Positions 1 through 8,400 of a DNA stretch of 50,244 nt are shown here, piece by piece; position 1 is the stretch's first letter, and the number at the start of each line of letters is the position of its first letter. The DNA is from Candidatus Poribacteria bacterium (lineage in GTDB: Bacteria; Poribacteria; WGA-4E; WGA-3G). Position numbers and translations under genes: made by a program. The stretch covers positions 177,594 to 227,837 of the forward strand of contig JAAXGN010000017.1 of the NCBI GenBank assembly GCA_012267415.1. Reading direction: 5' to 3'. The notes beneath the pieces were generated by a model that ran no database searches, was not told the origin of the DNA, and saw only the letters and a program-made list of their open reading frames with translations.

Positions 1-33
1 TATAGAATATGTGTTTTTAATTTCGTGCCATGA

Positions 34-160
34 TATACCTTTCGCACCGCTGGGGCTTACTCTGGTAATACCAACGTTTTCTATACATCTCTCGCCCCTC
101 TGGGGCTTATTCTGGTAATATCAACGTTTTCTATACACCTTTCGCCCCGCTGGGGCTTAG
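34..160. repeat. 50-bp tandem repeat, about 2.5 units
   Basis: Three copies of a segment centred on CCGCTGGGGCTT occur with the TCGC core at 42, 92 and 142, a spacing of 50 bases. The full units share a following stretch that reads TCTGGTAATA and then CAACGTTTTCTATACA. Each unit contains a small self-complementary core (GCCCC with GGGGC). No gene is seen in it. Three units are too few, and the inter-core sequence too conserved, for a CRISPR array. Confidence 0.8.
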
Positions 161-235
161 CATTTTACAAAACCTTACTCCTCTCTTTACTCATGTGTTT
201 CTACAAAAACTTTACATACCCCTAATCCTAACATA

Positions 236-563
236 GGGTGTGTAAAGTTTTTGGCATGAAATTGTACTTCTTTGGACAACAACCATCCATCATTACCCTC
301 TCCGCACAAAAAACATCGTCATACAGCTGTAGCACATTCATCTTGATTGTGCTTCTTTGGACAACATGAATCCTTCATTGGACTTCTCTGTTGCCTATTG
401 ATAAGACCCAATTCATAGCAGATACATTATCGCGTGGGTTGACGTGCTGCGTTGCACAATCAAGATGAATGTGCTACAACTTGATAACGCCAAATTATGA
501 GCAGATACTCTTTTGTGCAGTATGACGTTCATCATGACGTCATGCCAAAAACTTTACACACCC
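236..563. mobile_element. MITE-like element, family A (328 bp)
   Basis: The left end GGGTGTGTAAAGTTTTTGGC continues into ATGA, and the right end is its exact reverse complement, giving a 24-bp perfect terminal inverted repeat. The interior has no gene. It holds two oppositely oriented copies of a short repeat built on AGCACATTCATCTTGATTGT (about 328-356 and 453-480), so the element could fold on itself. The flanks (CCTAACATA and CTCCCACTT) are not direct repeats. A third, partial end in reverse orientation lies just upstream at 205-221. The same ends recur at 41380-41544 and 44958-45291. Confidence 0.75.
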
Positions 564-627
564 CTCCCACTTTAAACTTTGATTTCTTATAGTGAAATTG
601 GTATAATCAAATATCATTAGAGTAGTA

Positions 628-644
628 GGCACACGCCGTGTGCC
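628..644. repeat. Short palindrome upstream of hsdS-like gene
   Basis: GGCACACGCCGTGTGCC is a 7-bp perfect inverted repeat around a 3-base centre. It lies between a possible -10 box (TATAAT at 612-617 region) and the hsdS-like gene. It could be an operator, a hairpin in the leader, or another dispersed palindrome; nothing in the window decides. Confidence 0.4.
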
Positions 645-720
645 GTTCACAAGGTCAAGAACACACAATGAAAGGAGAACACCATTTTAAAAAAGGGTTT
701 GGCACAATATAATGTATGAA

Positions 721-1341
721 ATGAATTTACCAGAACATTGGAAAGCAATTAGATTAGAGGAAATCGCCGACGTGCGTGCAGGAACAGGTTTCCCCATCAA
801 ATATCAAGGAAATGTTGAAGGAAAATATCCGTTTTACAAAGTTTCAGATATGAATATCACAGGTAACGAAACCTTAATGTATGCATCAAATAATTGGGTA
901 AATGAAGATACAGTTAAAACGCTCAAGGCAAAATTATTTCCTAAAGATACAGTTATCTTTCCAAAGGTAGGTGCTGCAGTTCATACCAATAAAAAGCGGA
1001 TCCTATCTATCAAAGGTTTAGTAGACAATAATGTGATGGGTGTAACTATTCGAGATTATGATTTGTGTATTCCTTATTATTTGTTGTATTGGTTTGAACT
1101 TATTGATTTGGGAGATCTCTCAAATCCGGGACCACTTCCTGCTATTACTGCTACAAAAGTAAAAAACACCATAATCACCCTACCACCTCTCCCCGAACAA
1201 CGAGCCATCGCCAACATCCTACAAACAATCCAAGGAGCAAAGTTCACCCGACAACGCGAGGTTGAACTGATAGACGAACTCTTCCGCGCCATGCTTGAGG
1301 AATTGATGACGGGACAGCGGTCTGCTATAAAGCATGTGTGA
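721..1341 (+). CDS. HsdS-like specificity protein, single TRD, orphan
   Basis: This 206-residue protein looks like half of a type I restriction-modification specificity subunit, which recognises the DNA target for the HsdM/HsdR complex. The beginning (NLPEHWKAIRLEEIADVRAG) is the usual start of a target-recognition domain. The conserved region near residue 155 (LPPLPEQRAIANILQTI) leads into the long spacer helix. Full S subunits have two such halves over about 400 residues, so this is either a half-size subunit acting as a dimer or a remnant. ATG 721 matches the family start better than ATG 712, which follows a 14-codon reading frame (668-712) in a TAATG overlap. No hsdM or hsdR is visible, but the window edge is only 700 bases upstream. 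Family assignment is fairly sure; activity is unknown. Confidence 0.8.
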   Translation: MNLPEHWKAIRLEEIADVRAGTGFPIKYQGNVEGKYPFYKVSDMNITGNETLMYASNNWVNEDTVKTLKAKLFPKDTVIFPKVGAAVHTNKKRILSIKGLVDNNVMGVTIRDYDLCIPYYLLYWFELIDLGDLSNPGPLPAITATKVKNTIITLPPLPEQRAIANILQTIQGAKFTRQREVELIDELFRAMLEELMTGQRSAIKHV

Positions 1342-1355
1342 GGAATCTTCATAGC

Positions 1356-1371
1356 GTGTAAAGTTTTTATG
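1356..1371. repeat. Isolated family A end
   Basis: GTGTAAAGTTTTTATG matches the left end of the family A elements (GTGTAAAGTTTTTGGC) at its first 13 bases. No partner end is found within the next few kilobases. It stands exactly where the Rpn-like reading frame loses its 5' part. Confidence 0.55.
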
Positions 1372-1376
1372 TTAAG

Positions 1377-1658
1377 TACACCGACACTGAGGTTGAAAAT
1401 ATTATTATGACTGGTGCAGAAGCTTTAGTTCAACAAGGACATAAACAAGGCAAAGCAGAAGGACTTGAACAAGGTAGAATCGATGGGAAACGGACATCCG
1501 TTCTCAAAGTAGTGCGTCATAAGTTTGCTGATTTCTCAGACGTTGTTCTCAACGAGATTAGTGGGATTGATGACCTTGTCCATCTTGATGATTTGTTTGA
1601 CCAAATCCTCGCCGCAGAATCGTTTGATGACATTGACTTTTCAAAGAACGGTAAGTAG
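1377..1658 (+). pseudogene. C-terminal fragment of Rpn/PD-(D/E)XK transposase-like protein
   Basis: The frame reads YTDTEVENIIMTGAEALVQQ and then a charged Gln/Gly repeat tail (GHKQGKAEGLEQGRIDGKR), followed by a short helical C-terminus. This resembles the C-terminal tail of Rpn-family recombination-promoting nucleases, also called PDDEXK-type putative transposases, which are normally about 280-330 residues. Only the tail is present: the nuclease domain is missing. In frame the reading stops at TAA 1359-1361, inside the isolated element end at 1356-1371. An internal ATG at 1407 would allow an 83-residue product but has no clear ribosome site. I read it as a decayed gene broken by the element. 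The family call rests on recognising the tail, so it is moderate. Confidence 0.55.
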
Positions 1659-1687
1659 TAGATACCTACCTATATTTCACTGCGATC

Positions 1688-1888
1688 TGTAGCACAATCT
1701 GGATGAGGGTGGTTTTTTAAAGAAGCACAATCAAGGACGAATGTGCTACAGAGGCATCACGATGAATGAGAGGCAGAAAAGTCTAAATCTGTGGAATGTC
1801 GTCCGAAGAAGCACAATCAAGGATGAATGTGCTACAGAGGCATTCAATATGAATGTTGTTGAAAGAAGCACAATCAAGGAAATCTAAT
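1688..1888. repeat. Dispersed short repeat, family D cluster
   Basis: Three strong copies of AAGCACAATCAAGGA(T/C)GAATGTGCTACAG occur near 1723, 1806 and 1866 (the last truncated), with a weaker one near 1690. AGCACA and TGTGCT pair, so each copy can form a hairpin. Reverse and forward copies also sit inside the element at 236-563. No gene is seen between the Rpn fragment and the helicase. Confidence 0.7.
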
Positions 1889-1889
1889 A

Positions 1890-3614
1890 CTATACATCCC
1901 GTTGTTTATTTAATCTCCTTCTACCCCACCAATACATGAACTGCCGATAGTAATAGCTTGTATTCTTAGGTATCTGGTCAAACTCTGGTACAAATTGACA
2001 CGCGCCACCGAGAACAACCAATTGTTCTTTTGCACGCGTCATTGCTACATAAAAGACACGTCGTTCCTCCTCCAGTATAGTGTCCTTACGCGGAAACCTA
2101 CGTTCTAATGTATTGTGTATCAATAGAACTTTGTCCCATTCCCGTCCCTTCGCTTTATGAATCGTTGACACCTCAACAGAACGAAATTCTGGATGACCTG
2201 ATAGCATCTCTATAACTCTATCAATCTCATAATTCGTTCTCACCAGTATTCCTGTTTCTACGGATTCGTCTAAGTTCTCTAACAAGTGCTTCTTTACGTT
2301 ATCTTTGGTCGTCTCAACGATTTTTATTTCTCGTTTCAGTGGATTGAATGCTCGTAGGTTCTTTCGTATCCGTGGACTGTTTCGTTCAATTAATGCTCTG
2401 GCGTGTTCCACTATCGTGGATACTGAACGATAATTGCATGTAATTGCATACTTCGTAACATCCGCTTGATTAGCGAATTCCTGCATGATCAGTGAGTCAC
2501 CACCGCGAAAACTATAAATCGCTTGGTCATCATCTCCGACAGCGAAGATGTTATCAGATAACTGTGAGATCAACCGATAATCAATCGGAGCAATATCTTG
2601 AAATTCATCAACGAGAACATAAGGGAATTTGTCTTTGTAAATCTGACGGATGTCTGAATTTGTCTCAAGCAGGTTCGCTGCATAGATAATCATATCCTCA
2701 AAGTCCACAGCATTGGCAGCAGATTTTAACGTTTCATATCTCTTAGCAAATTCACGCGCAACAGGATCATGCATAGTATCTGGATCAAACAGTCCTGTCT
2801 TAACCTGACGTTTTGACCGCATCACGATGTCTTTTATGTCGTTGAAACGTTCTTGGAGATCTTCATAGTCTGGGTTTCTGTTTAGATGATCCGTATATTC
2901 AATATTAAAATGTTGACAGAACATCTCAAGAAAAAGTTGATCGCTATACTGTCTTTGCATTGGATTTGCTCGGTTGAAAACATCTCCTAATTTTTTGTAA
3001 TGTTGTATCCAATACGTTTCGCGTTGATTTGCATCTTTACCCCTTACTTTTTCCAACACTTCAAATCTAAACTGATTTTCTCCTTCAGCACGAATAGCAC
3101 TACGTAGTCTATCATTAGAGGAATGTTCAAAATGTTCGCGCATACGTCTTTCAGGATTTGTTGTCTGTCCAATATAGCACTTTCCTGTTAATGTGTTTTC
3201 AATCATATAGATTGCGACTTCTGCTTCAGAAGCTGCTTGATCAATCTTTCTCCTTTCATCTGCGATGATTCTGTCTATTTCCCCCGACCAGATTTCTGGA
3301 ATCTGTAGAAATCCTGCTTGTTTATGGTTTTCGGTTACGATGTCTTTACCGAATGCATGAAGCGTCCTAATAGCAGGTATCCCCTCTTCAGCGGATACTC
3401 TCTGTGCAATCCGATTTTGCATCTCTTCTACTGCTTTTCTGTTGAATGCTATCGCAAGGATATTTTTCGGTGGGATATTCTCAGTTTGGATCAGTTTTAG
3501 TATGCGTGCTGTGACAACAGTTGTCTTTCCGCTGCCAGGTCCAGCAACAACGATAGCAGGACCAGTAGTATGGTTTATGGCTTTTTCTTGGTTTCTGTCA
3601 AGGTGCATAGTCAT
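1890..3614 (-). CDS. UvrD-like SF1 helicase with embedded GIY-YIG nuclease domain
   Basis: This 574-residue protein has all the SF1A helicase motifs: Walker A GPGSGKTT (residues 25-32), AFNRKAVEEM (56-65), TLHAFG (84-89), motif II LVDEFQD (334-340), motif III VGDDDQAIYSFRGGD (359-373), NYRS near 395, the VSTIHKAKGREWDKV motif and FYVAMTRAKEQL near the end. Between the Ib region and motif II, in the place of domain 1B, residues about 132-214 form a GIY-YIG domain: AIYMIENTLTGKCYIGQT, then NPERRMREH, then RETYWIQHY. The two tyrosines, an arginine, a histidine and the helix glutamate expected for catalysis are all present. UvrD and PcrA are about 700 residues, so the C-terminal 2B region is probably reduced. 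It is flanked by restriction-like and transposase-like remnants, which suggests defence or mobile DNA. Two Met codons (3614, 3608) compete; neither has a good ribosome site. Confidence 0.92.
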   Translation of the reverse strand: MTMHLDRNQEKAINHTTGPAIVVAGPGSGKTTVVTARILKLIQTENIPPKNILAIAFNRKAVEEMQNRIAQRVSAEEGIPAIRTLHAFGKDIVTENHKQAGFLQIPEIWSGEIDRIIADERRKIDQAASEAEVAIYMIENTLTGKCYIGQTTNPERRMREHFEHSSNDRLRSAIRAEGENQFRFEVLEKVRGKDANQRETYWIQHYKKLGDVFNRANPMQRQYSDQLFLEMFCQHFNIEYTDHLNRNPDYEDLQERFNDIKDIVMRSKRQVKTGLFDPDTMHDPVAREFAKRYETLKSAANAVDFEDMIIYAANLLETNSDIRQIYKDKFPYVLVDEFQDIAPIDYRLISQLSDNIFAVGDDDQAIYSFRGGDSLIMQEFANQADVTKYAITCNYRSVSTIVEHARALIERNSPRIRKNLRAFNPLKREIKIVETTKDNVKKHLLENLDESVETGILVRTNYEIDRVIEMLSGHPEFRSVEVSTIHKAKGREWDKVLLIHNTLERRFPRKDTILEEERRVFYVAMTRAKEQLVVLGGACQFVPEFDQIPKNTSYYYRQFMYWWGRRRLNKQRDV

Positions 3615-3674
3615 GCCTGTAATAGAGTGATGTGGAAATGTTCAAATGAAGTTTATTAAAATATATAAAAGTCC

Positions 3675-3704
3675 TTGCTATCATAACTTAGAATCTGATA
3701 TAAT
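3675..3704 (+). promoter_or_regulatory. Candidate sigma-70 promoter upstream of the DUF4175-like gene
   Basis: TTGCTA (3675-3680) and TATAAT (3699-3704) are separated by 18 bases. The site lies about 170 bases before the start codon, leaving a long leader in which nothing else was recognised. Confidence 0.5.
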
Positions 3705-3870
3705 TCAACTAAGGATTATAATTAATACTTGATAAAAGCATCAGATTTAGGTTTTTTCAAAACTATATTGCTTCTGTCCTGTCTAAATTGATTGATGGAA
3801 TACATTTGTCGGTAACTCTGGGTTCACAGAGATTCTTCACAACGCTTAGGATGTGATGAGAGGAGAAAAA

Positions 3871-6800
3871 ATGGAAACAAGAGATGGTTATGCAGAACTA
3901 CAAGCGAGAATATTAGATGCCAGACGTGTTTGGAAACGAAGTCTTTTCTGGACTGGAATTGCTATAGTCTTAATAGGATTCTTGGCGATTATCGTTGGAG
4001 AATCCATTATAGATTGGCTTAATCCACTGCCAAGTTATGTACGTGCAGTGCTGCTTGCGGGTATAGTCGCAGCAACAATTTACCTGTTATATAAATACCT
4101 GATAAAACCTATCAGAGCTTCTCTTACGACTCGGGATGTTGCACTCAACGTAGAACAGAACCATCCGGAACTTGAGGACAGATTGGTGAGTGCAGTGCAA
4201 TTCGGTTCTCGGGAAACAGAAGATCCAATTGAACAACACATGCTGCATCGGTTAGTTAATGATACAACTGAGCGGATTAAGGGTATTGATTTCAAAGCCA
4301 CGATTGACCATAGCAGAACACGTAAGTTTGCAGCAATTGCAACTTTAGTGATTGCAGGCTGTTGTCTGATTGCGGTCTTGTTCCCTACAGAGACGAAGAC
4401 AAGTCTAAAGAGAATCTTTGTACCTTGGGAAAAAACCGACCCGATATTGACGACAAAGATTGAAGTGTCTCCTGGGAATGCACGGATTCTTACAGGGAAA
4501 AGTCTACAAATTCAAGCTCATGTCACAGGGAAGTCTGCAGAGAAGGTTGTTCTGAATTACCATCCAAAGGACGCAGTGCTGACTGAAGACAATGAGGAGA
4601 TTCTTCAGCAGATTAATATGGTACAGAACCCAGACGATAAACGTGAATTCGCTTACGAGATTTTTAACATTGACACAGATATACAGTACTATGTCTCAGC
4701 GAATGAGAAAACTTCTGAAACATTTACCGTAGAAGTTTTTGAGATGCCGAGGATAGATGAAGTTTCTGTCTCCTACACATATCCAGAATATACAAACTTA
4801 AAACCTGTCGTTCAACAGGGGAGTGGAGATATACAAGCAGTTGTAGGTTCAACAGCAGAGATCAGAATGACCGCAAATAAGGTTATTCAATCAGCTACTT
4901 TTAATTTCTCTAACCCTGACTCTACTGAAGGCGTTGCGGAAGACGTTGAAGGTGAATTAACTGCCAATACGTCTGAAATGCTAATCGTTGACGGCAACAT
5001 ACTATCAAAGACTATAGATGTTAACGAAAGTGGTAAGTATAATGTAACGCTGTTCTGTATTGATGGATTTAACAATGAAATACCGATTGAATATACGATT
5101 AAAGCAATGCCAGACAAGGTTCCCGAAGTCGTAATAAAGGAGCCTGGCCGTGATGTAAAAGCAACGAAACTGGAAGAGGTAAAGATTGTTGCTGAAGTTA
5201 CAGATGACTACGGTATAAGTAAGTTTAGTCTGAAGTATCGTGTAGGACCTGGGGAGTTAAAGGAGATTCCATTTGAAATTGCAACTGATCCTGTTGTAGA
5301 TAATGTCAGCAAACATCTTCAATCCGGTACACATACTTTCTATTTAGAAGAGTATGATGTTGAGCCGGGTGAAATCATCTCCTACTATGCACATGCAGTA
5401 GACAATAATACACTTACTGGTCCAGGTGAAGCCAGCAGTGAAATCTACTTCATAGAGATAAAACCCTTCAACCAGCGACTTGCCGAAGGGGAACCCATGG
5501 AAGGGAACATGCCAAATCCTTTTCTTGGATTGATTGCCTCTCAGAAACAGATCATTCGTGAAACATGGAAACATGTGAATTCACAACCTACGCCTATCAC
5601 AACGGAGTTTGAATCTGCAGTTAAGGGCACTGGTAAGAAACAGTCTGAATTGAAAGATAAGACTCAACAAGTGACAGATCAGTTAAGTACGATGATGCAA
5701 GAATCACAGATTGCACCTGAAATCTTCATGAACCTTGAAGAAGCAATAGATATGATGGGTGAAGCAACAGACCAGTTGAATGCTGTCCGTCCTTTAGAAG
5801 CCATTCCACCAGAACAAGCAGCCCTTGAGCTGCTGACAAAAGTCAATCTTGAAATTCCTAAGATGCTGAGTCAGGCAAGAAGTAGTCAACCGCAACTTGC
5901 TGAGAATTTTGAATTGGAGATGGAAGATCTGCAGAATGAGCTTGAGCAGGATCAGGAAGAGTTAGAACGTGAGATGCAAGAACAGACGCAACAGATGTTA
6001 GAGCAGGCTCGCGAAATGCTTGATCAGCAACAGAATCTAAATGAACAGAGTCAAGAGTTGGGTAGAGAAAGTGAACCTTCACAGAGCGACATGCAGCAGA
6101 ACAGTCAACAGCAAGGTCAGTTATCCCAGCAAGCACAGCAGATGTCTGAGCAGCTAAATCAGATGCAAGGAAATGCACAAGGTACGCAACAGCAGAGATT
6201 GAGTCAAGCCGGTCAAGCGATGCAACAGGCAAGTGAACAGATGCAACAAGCATCACAAGGGATGCAACAGCAGCAACCACAGATGAGTGCAGCAAAAGGT
6301 GGAAAGGCTGAAGAACGGCTTGAGGAAGCTATTGAGCAGCTTGAAGGGGCCGCCGCTGAATTTACTGAAAATGCCTTAGACAGAACTGCACAGCAACTAC
6401 GTCAATTGACAGAGGATCAGTCTGAGGTGAATCAGCAAACTCAAGAGTTGAGGAATAGGTCTCAACAATCCGGTATGAGTCCAGAAGATTATCGTCAAGC
6501 GTCTGATCTTGCGAATCAACAGCGACAACTTCAGCGCGACTTAGAGTCAGTTGAAGAGAATTTGAGCGATCTGCAGGAGCAACTGAACCAAGAAAATCCT
6601 GAAGCATCCGAAAACGTTGCTGATGCTTCCAGAAGACTCGCTGAGGAACAGACTGCAGAAGATATGGCGACTGCACAGCGGGCATTACAGTGGCGTAGTA
6701 TGCAGTCAGCAGACCTAAATCAGCAAGAGGTTATTGATGCATTGGAACAAGCACAAGCTGATCTCCAACAAGCCAGAGCGAACATGGCACAGAATGAAGA

Positions 6801-7371
6801 GGAGCAACTGGAAGCTGCCCTTGAACAACTCCAGAATTTTGAGGAACAGATGCAGGATATGGATCGTGAGCTTGAATCGATGGAAGGACAAGAGCAGACC
6901 CAGGAACAGCAGGATCGACAACAGCAACTTGCTGAACAGCAACAGCAGCTGCTTGAACGTATGGAACAAGCACAACAAGCGATGGAAGATGGTCAGGAAG
7001 GGGAACAAGGGCAACAACCGGGACAGGAAGGTCAAGAAGGACAAGAAGGACAGGAACCGGGAGAAGGTGAACAACCAGGAGAAGGTGAAAACCAGACCGA
7101 CGTAGCGCGCGGTGGAGCAGAATCCACGCGTGAAATCAAGGAGTTGTGGCTTGGTATGCTTGAAGCTACACGGACTCCATGGCGTAATAATTCCGGTCCT
7201 TTTCCTAACTATGAACGCGCAATAAGAGATCTGAGAAAACTGGAAACTGCCCTTGAAAAGAGACTCAACTTGCTCCAAGAAAAGAAGCAGTTGGCACAAG
7301 TTGCAAAAGAAGATGTGCCACCTGAATATCGCAAACTTGTTGATAACTACTACGAATCTTTGGCAAAGTAA
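3871..7371 (+). CDS. DUF4175-like membrane protein with Gln-rich coiled coil
   Basis: A 1166-residue protein of unknown function. The N-terminus has two membrane spans (about residues 26-46 and 57-77) and a third near 152-170 (IATLVIAGCCLIAVLF), followed by a large beta-rich extracytoplasmic region with Ig-like character to about residue 540. The second half is a long helical region extremely rich in Gln and Glu (repeats of QQMQQ, EQLNQ and, near 7000-7090, GQEGQEGQE). Its end, from REIKELWLGML on, is again ordered and charged. This architecture matches the DUF4175/TIGR02302-type family often found beside MoxR-DUF58 genes; none is adjacent here. The start is ATG 3871, not GTG 3853, because AGGAG (3861-3865) precedes it by five bases. 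Many antisense open frames over 5858-7300 are by-products of the CAG/GAA repeats. Family name moderately sure; role unknown. Confidence 0.8.
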   Translation: METRDGYAELQARILDARRVWKRSLFWTGIAIVLIGFLAIIVGESIIDWLNPLPSYVRAVLLAGIVAATIYLLYKYLIKPIRASLTTRDVALNVEQNHPELEDRLVSAVQFGSRETEDPIEQHMLHRLVNDTTERIKGIDFKATIDHSRTRKFAAIATLVIAGCCLIAVLFPTETKTSLKRIFVPWEKTDPILTTKIEVSPGNARILTGKSLQIQAHVTGKSAEKVVLNYHPKDAVLTEDNEEILQQINMVQNPDDKREFAYEIFNIDTDIQYYVSANEKTSETFTVEVFEMPRIDEVSVSYTYPEYTNLKPVVQQGSGDIQAVVGSTAEIRMTANKVIQSATFNFSNPDSTEGVAEDVEGELTANTSEMLIVDGNILSKTIDVNESGKYNVTLFCIDGFNNEIPIEYTIKAMPDKVPEVVIKEPGRDVKATKLEEVKIVAEVTDDYGISKFSLKYRVGPGELKEIPFEIATDPVVDNVSKHLQSGTHTFYLEEYDVEPGEIISYYAHAVDNNTLTGPGEASSEIYFIEIKPFNQRLAEGEPMEGNMPNPFLGLIASQKQIIRETWKHVNSQPTPITTEFESAVKGTGKKQSELKDKTQQVTDQLSTMMQESQIAPEIFMNLEEAIDMMGEATDQLNAVRPLEAIPPEQAALELLTKVNLEIPKMLSQARSSQPQLAENFELEMEDLQNELEQDQEELEREMQEQTQQMLEQAREMLDQQQNLNEQSQELGRESEPSQSDMQQNSQQQGQLSQQAQQMSEQLNQMQGNAQGTQQQRLSQAGQAMQQASEQMQQASQGMQQQQPQMSAAKGGKAEERLEEAIEQLEGAAAEFTENALDRTAQQLRQLTEDQSEVNQQTQELRNRSQQSGMSPEDYRQASDLANQQRQLQRDLESVEENLSDLQEQLNQENPEASENVADASRRLAEEQTAEDMATAQRALQWRSMQSADLNQQEVIDALEQAQADLQQARANMAQNEEEQLEAALEQLQNFEEQMQDMDRELESMEGQEQTQEQQDRQQQLAEQQQQLLERMEQAQQAMEDGQEGEQGQQPGQEGQEGQEGQEPGEGEQPGEGENQTDVARGGAESTREIKELWLGMLEATRTPWRNNSGPFPNYERAIRDLRKLETALEKRLNLLQEKKQLAQVAKEDVPPEYRKLVDNYYESLAK

Positions 7372-7390
7372 GAATACTATATTCTACTAT

Positions 7391-7505
7391 AACGTGGGTT
7401 TGATAAAGCAAGTTATTGGATTTATCGTAGGGGCGAGGTCACCTCGTCCGTAGGGATTAGGAAACCTAACCCCTACAATAATTTGCTATATATCAAACTC
7501 ACGTT
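7391..7505. repeat. Inverted-repeat element (115 bp) with two inner palindromes
   Basis: AACGTGGGTTTGATA (7391-7405) is mirrored by TATCAAACTCACGTT (7491-7505) with one mismatch. Between them lie two further palindromic pieces, GGGGCGAGGTCACCTCGTCC and a GGGATTAGGAAACCTAACCCC-like hairpin. The first resembles the core of the family B elements elsewhere in the window. It fills the whole gap between two genes and may also work as a bidirectional hairpin terminator. Confidence 0.65.
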
Positions 7506-7532
7506 ACTATGAATAAACGGTGGAGGGGTTAT

Positions 7533-8360
7533 ATGGAAATACCGTTCATGGTTAAACCAGGAATGAATGTAAGTCTACAGGAGGGTTCTAAAGAATGGAA
7601 CAAAGAATTTGATCCTGAGTATACATCCAACTATGTCAAGAAAGGTGATACGAAGAAACCGTTGAAAAAGCTTCACAAAAGGATGTTAGAACTGCAAGAG
7701 TTGCTATATGCGGAAGGTCAACGTGCCTTATTGATCATCCTTCAAGGCATGGATACATGTGGCAAAGATGGCACTATAAGGAAAGTGATGTCCGGTATCA
7801 ACGTGCAAGGATGTGAAGTCGTAAGCTTCAAAGCACCTACAAGCGATGAACTTTCCCGAGACTATTTATGGAGAGTGCACAAAGCCGTTCCACAGAAAGG
7901 TAAAATTGGTATTTTCAACCGTTCACACTATAAAGATGTATTGGTAGTTCGCGTTCATAATCTTGTACCTGAATCTATTTGGAAAAGACGTTACAAACAG
8001 ATCAATGATTTTGAGAGAATGTTGGTGGAGAATGGGACGGTTATCTTGAAGTTTTTCCTCAATATTTCACAGAAAGAACAGAAAGAACGCCTTGAAGCAC
8101 GGATTGAGAATCCTGCAAAACATTGGAAAATTAATGCATCTGACTTTCATGAACGTACTTACTGGGATGATTACATGCAAGCTTATGAAGTAGCTTTACA
8201 GGAGTGTAGTACAGATTGGGCACCCTGGTATGTAATCCCAGCAGATAAGAAGTGGTATCGTAACCTTGTCATTACTGAACGCATCGTTGAAACACTTGAA
8301 GGATTGGATATGAAATTCCCTAAACCTAATACTGATGTGTCAAAACTTATTCTGGAATGA
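7533..8360 (+). CDS. ppk2: PPK2-family polyphosphate:nucleotide phosphotransferase
   Basis: A 275-residue cytoplasmic kinase that transfers phosphate between polyphosphate and nucleotides. Walker A-like GMDTCGKDGTIRKVM is followed by the lid region with FKAPTSDELSRDYLWRVH, and by the family signature IFNRSHYKDVLVVRVH. The length is that of one-domain PPK2 enzymes. ATG 7533 is chosen over ATG 7509 because GGAGGGG (7522-7528) sits four bases before it and the family normally starts shortly before this MEIPF region. Which nucleotide is used (AMP, ADP or GDP) cannot be told from the sequence. It stands alone, between an inverted-repeat element and a PhyH-like gene with a 40-base gap. Confidence 0.92.
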   Translation: MEIPFMVKPGMNVSLQEGSKEWNKEFDPEYTSNYVKKGDTKKPLKKLHKRMLELQELLYAEGQRALLIILQGMDTCGKDGTIRKVMSGINVQGCEVVSFKAPTSDELSRDYLWRVHKAVPQKGKIGIFNRSHYKDVLVVRVHNLVPESIWKRRYKQINDFERMLVENGTVILKFFLNISQKEQKERLEARIENPAKHWKINASDFHERTYWDDYMQAYEVALQECSTDWAPWYVIPADKKWYRNLVITERIVETLEGLDMKFPKPNTDVSKLILE

Positions 8361-8400
8361 TCATTAAATGAAGCGTAAAAAATTCAGATGAGAATAATTA

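Noticed and set aside
34..160. Possible CRISPR array
   Set aside because: Only 2.5 units, the sequence between the cores is conserved instead of unique, and no cas gene is near.
2492..3630. Plus-strand open frames over the helicase gene
   Set aside because: They are antisense shadows of a gene with a full set of SF1 helicase motifs.
5858..7299. Long open frames on the minus strand opposite the DUF4175-like gene
   Set aside because: They mirror the CAG/GAA repeats of a convincing plus-strand gene and have no ribosome sites or recognised domains.
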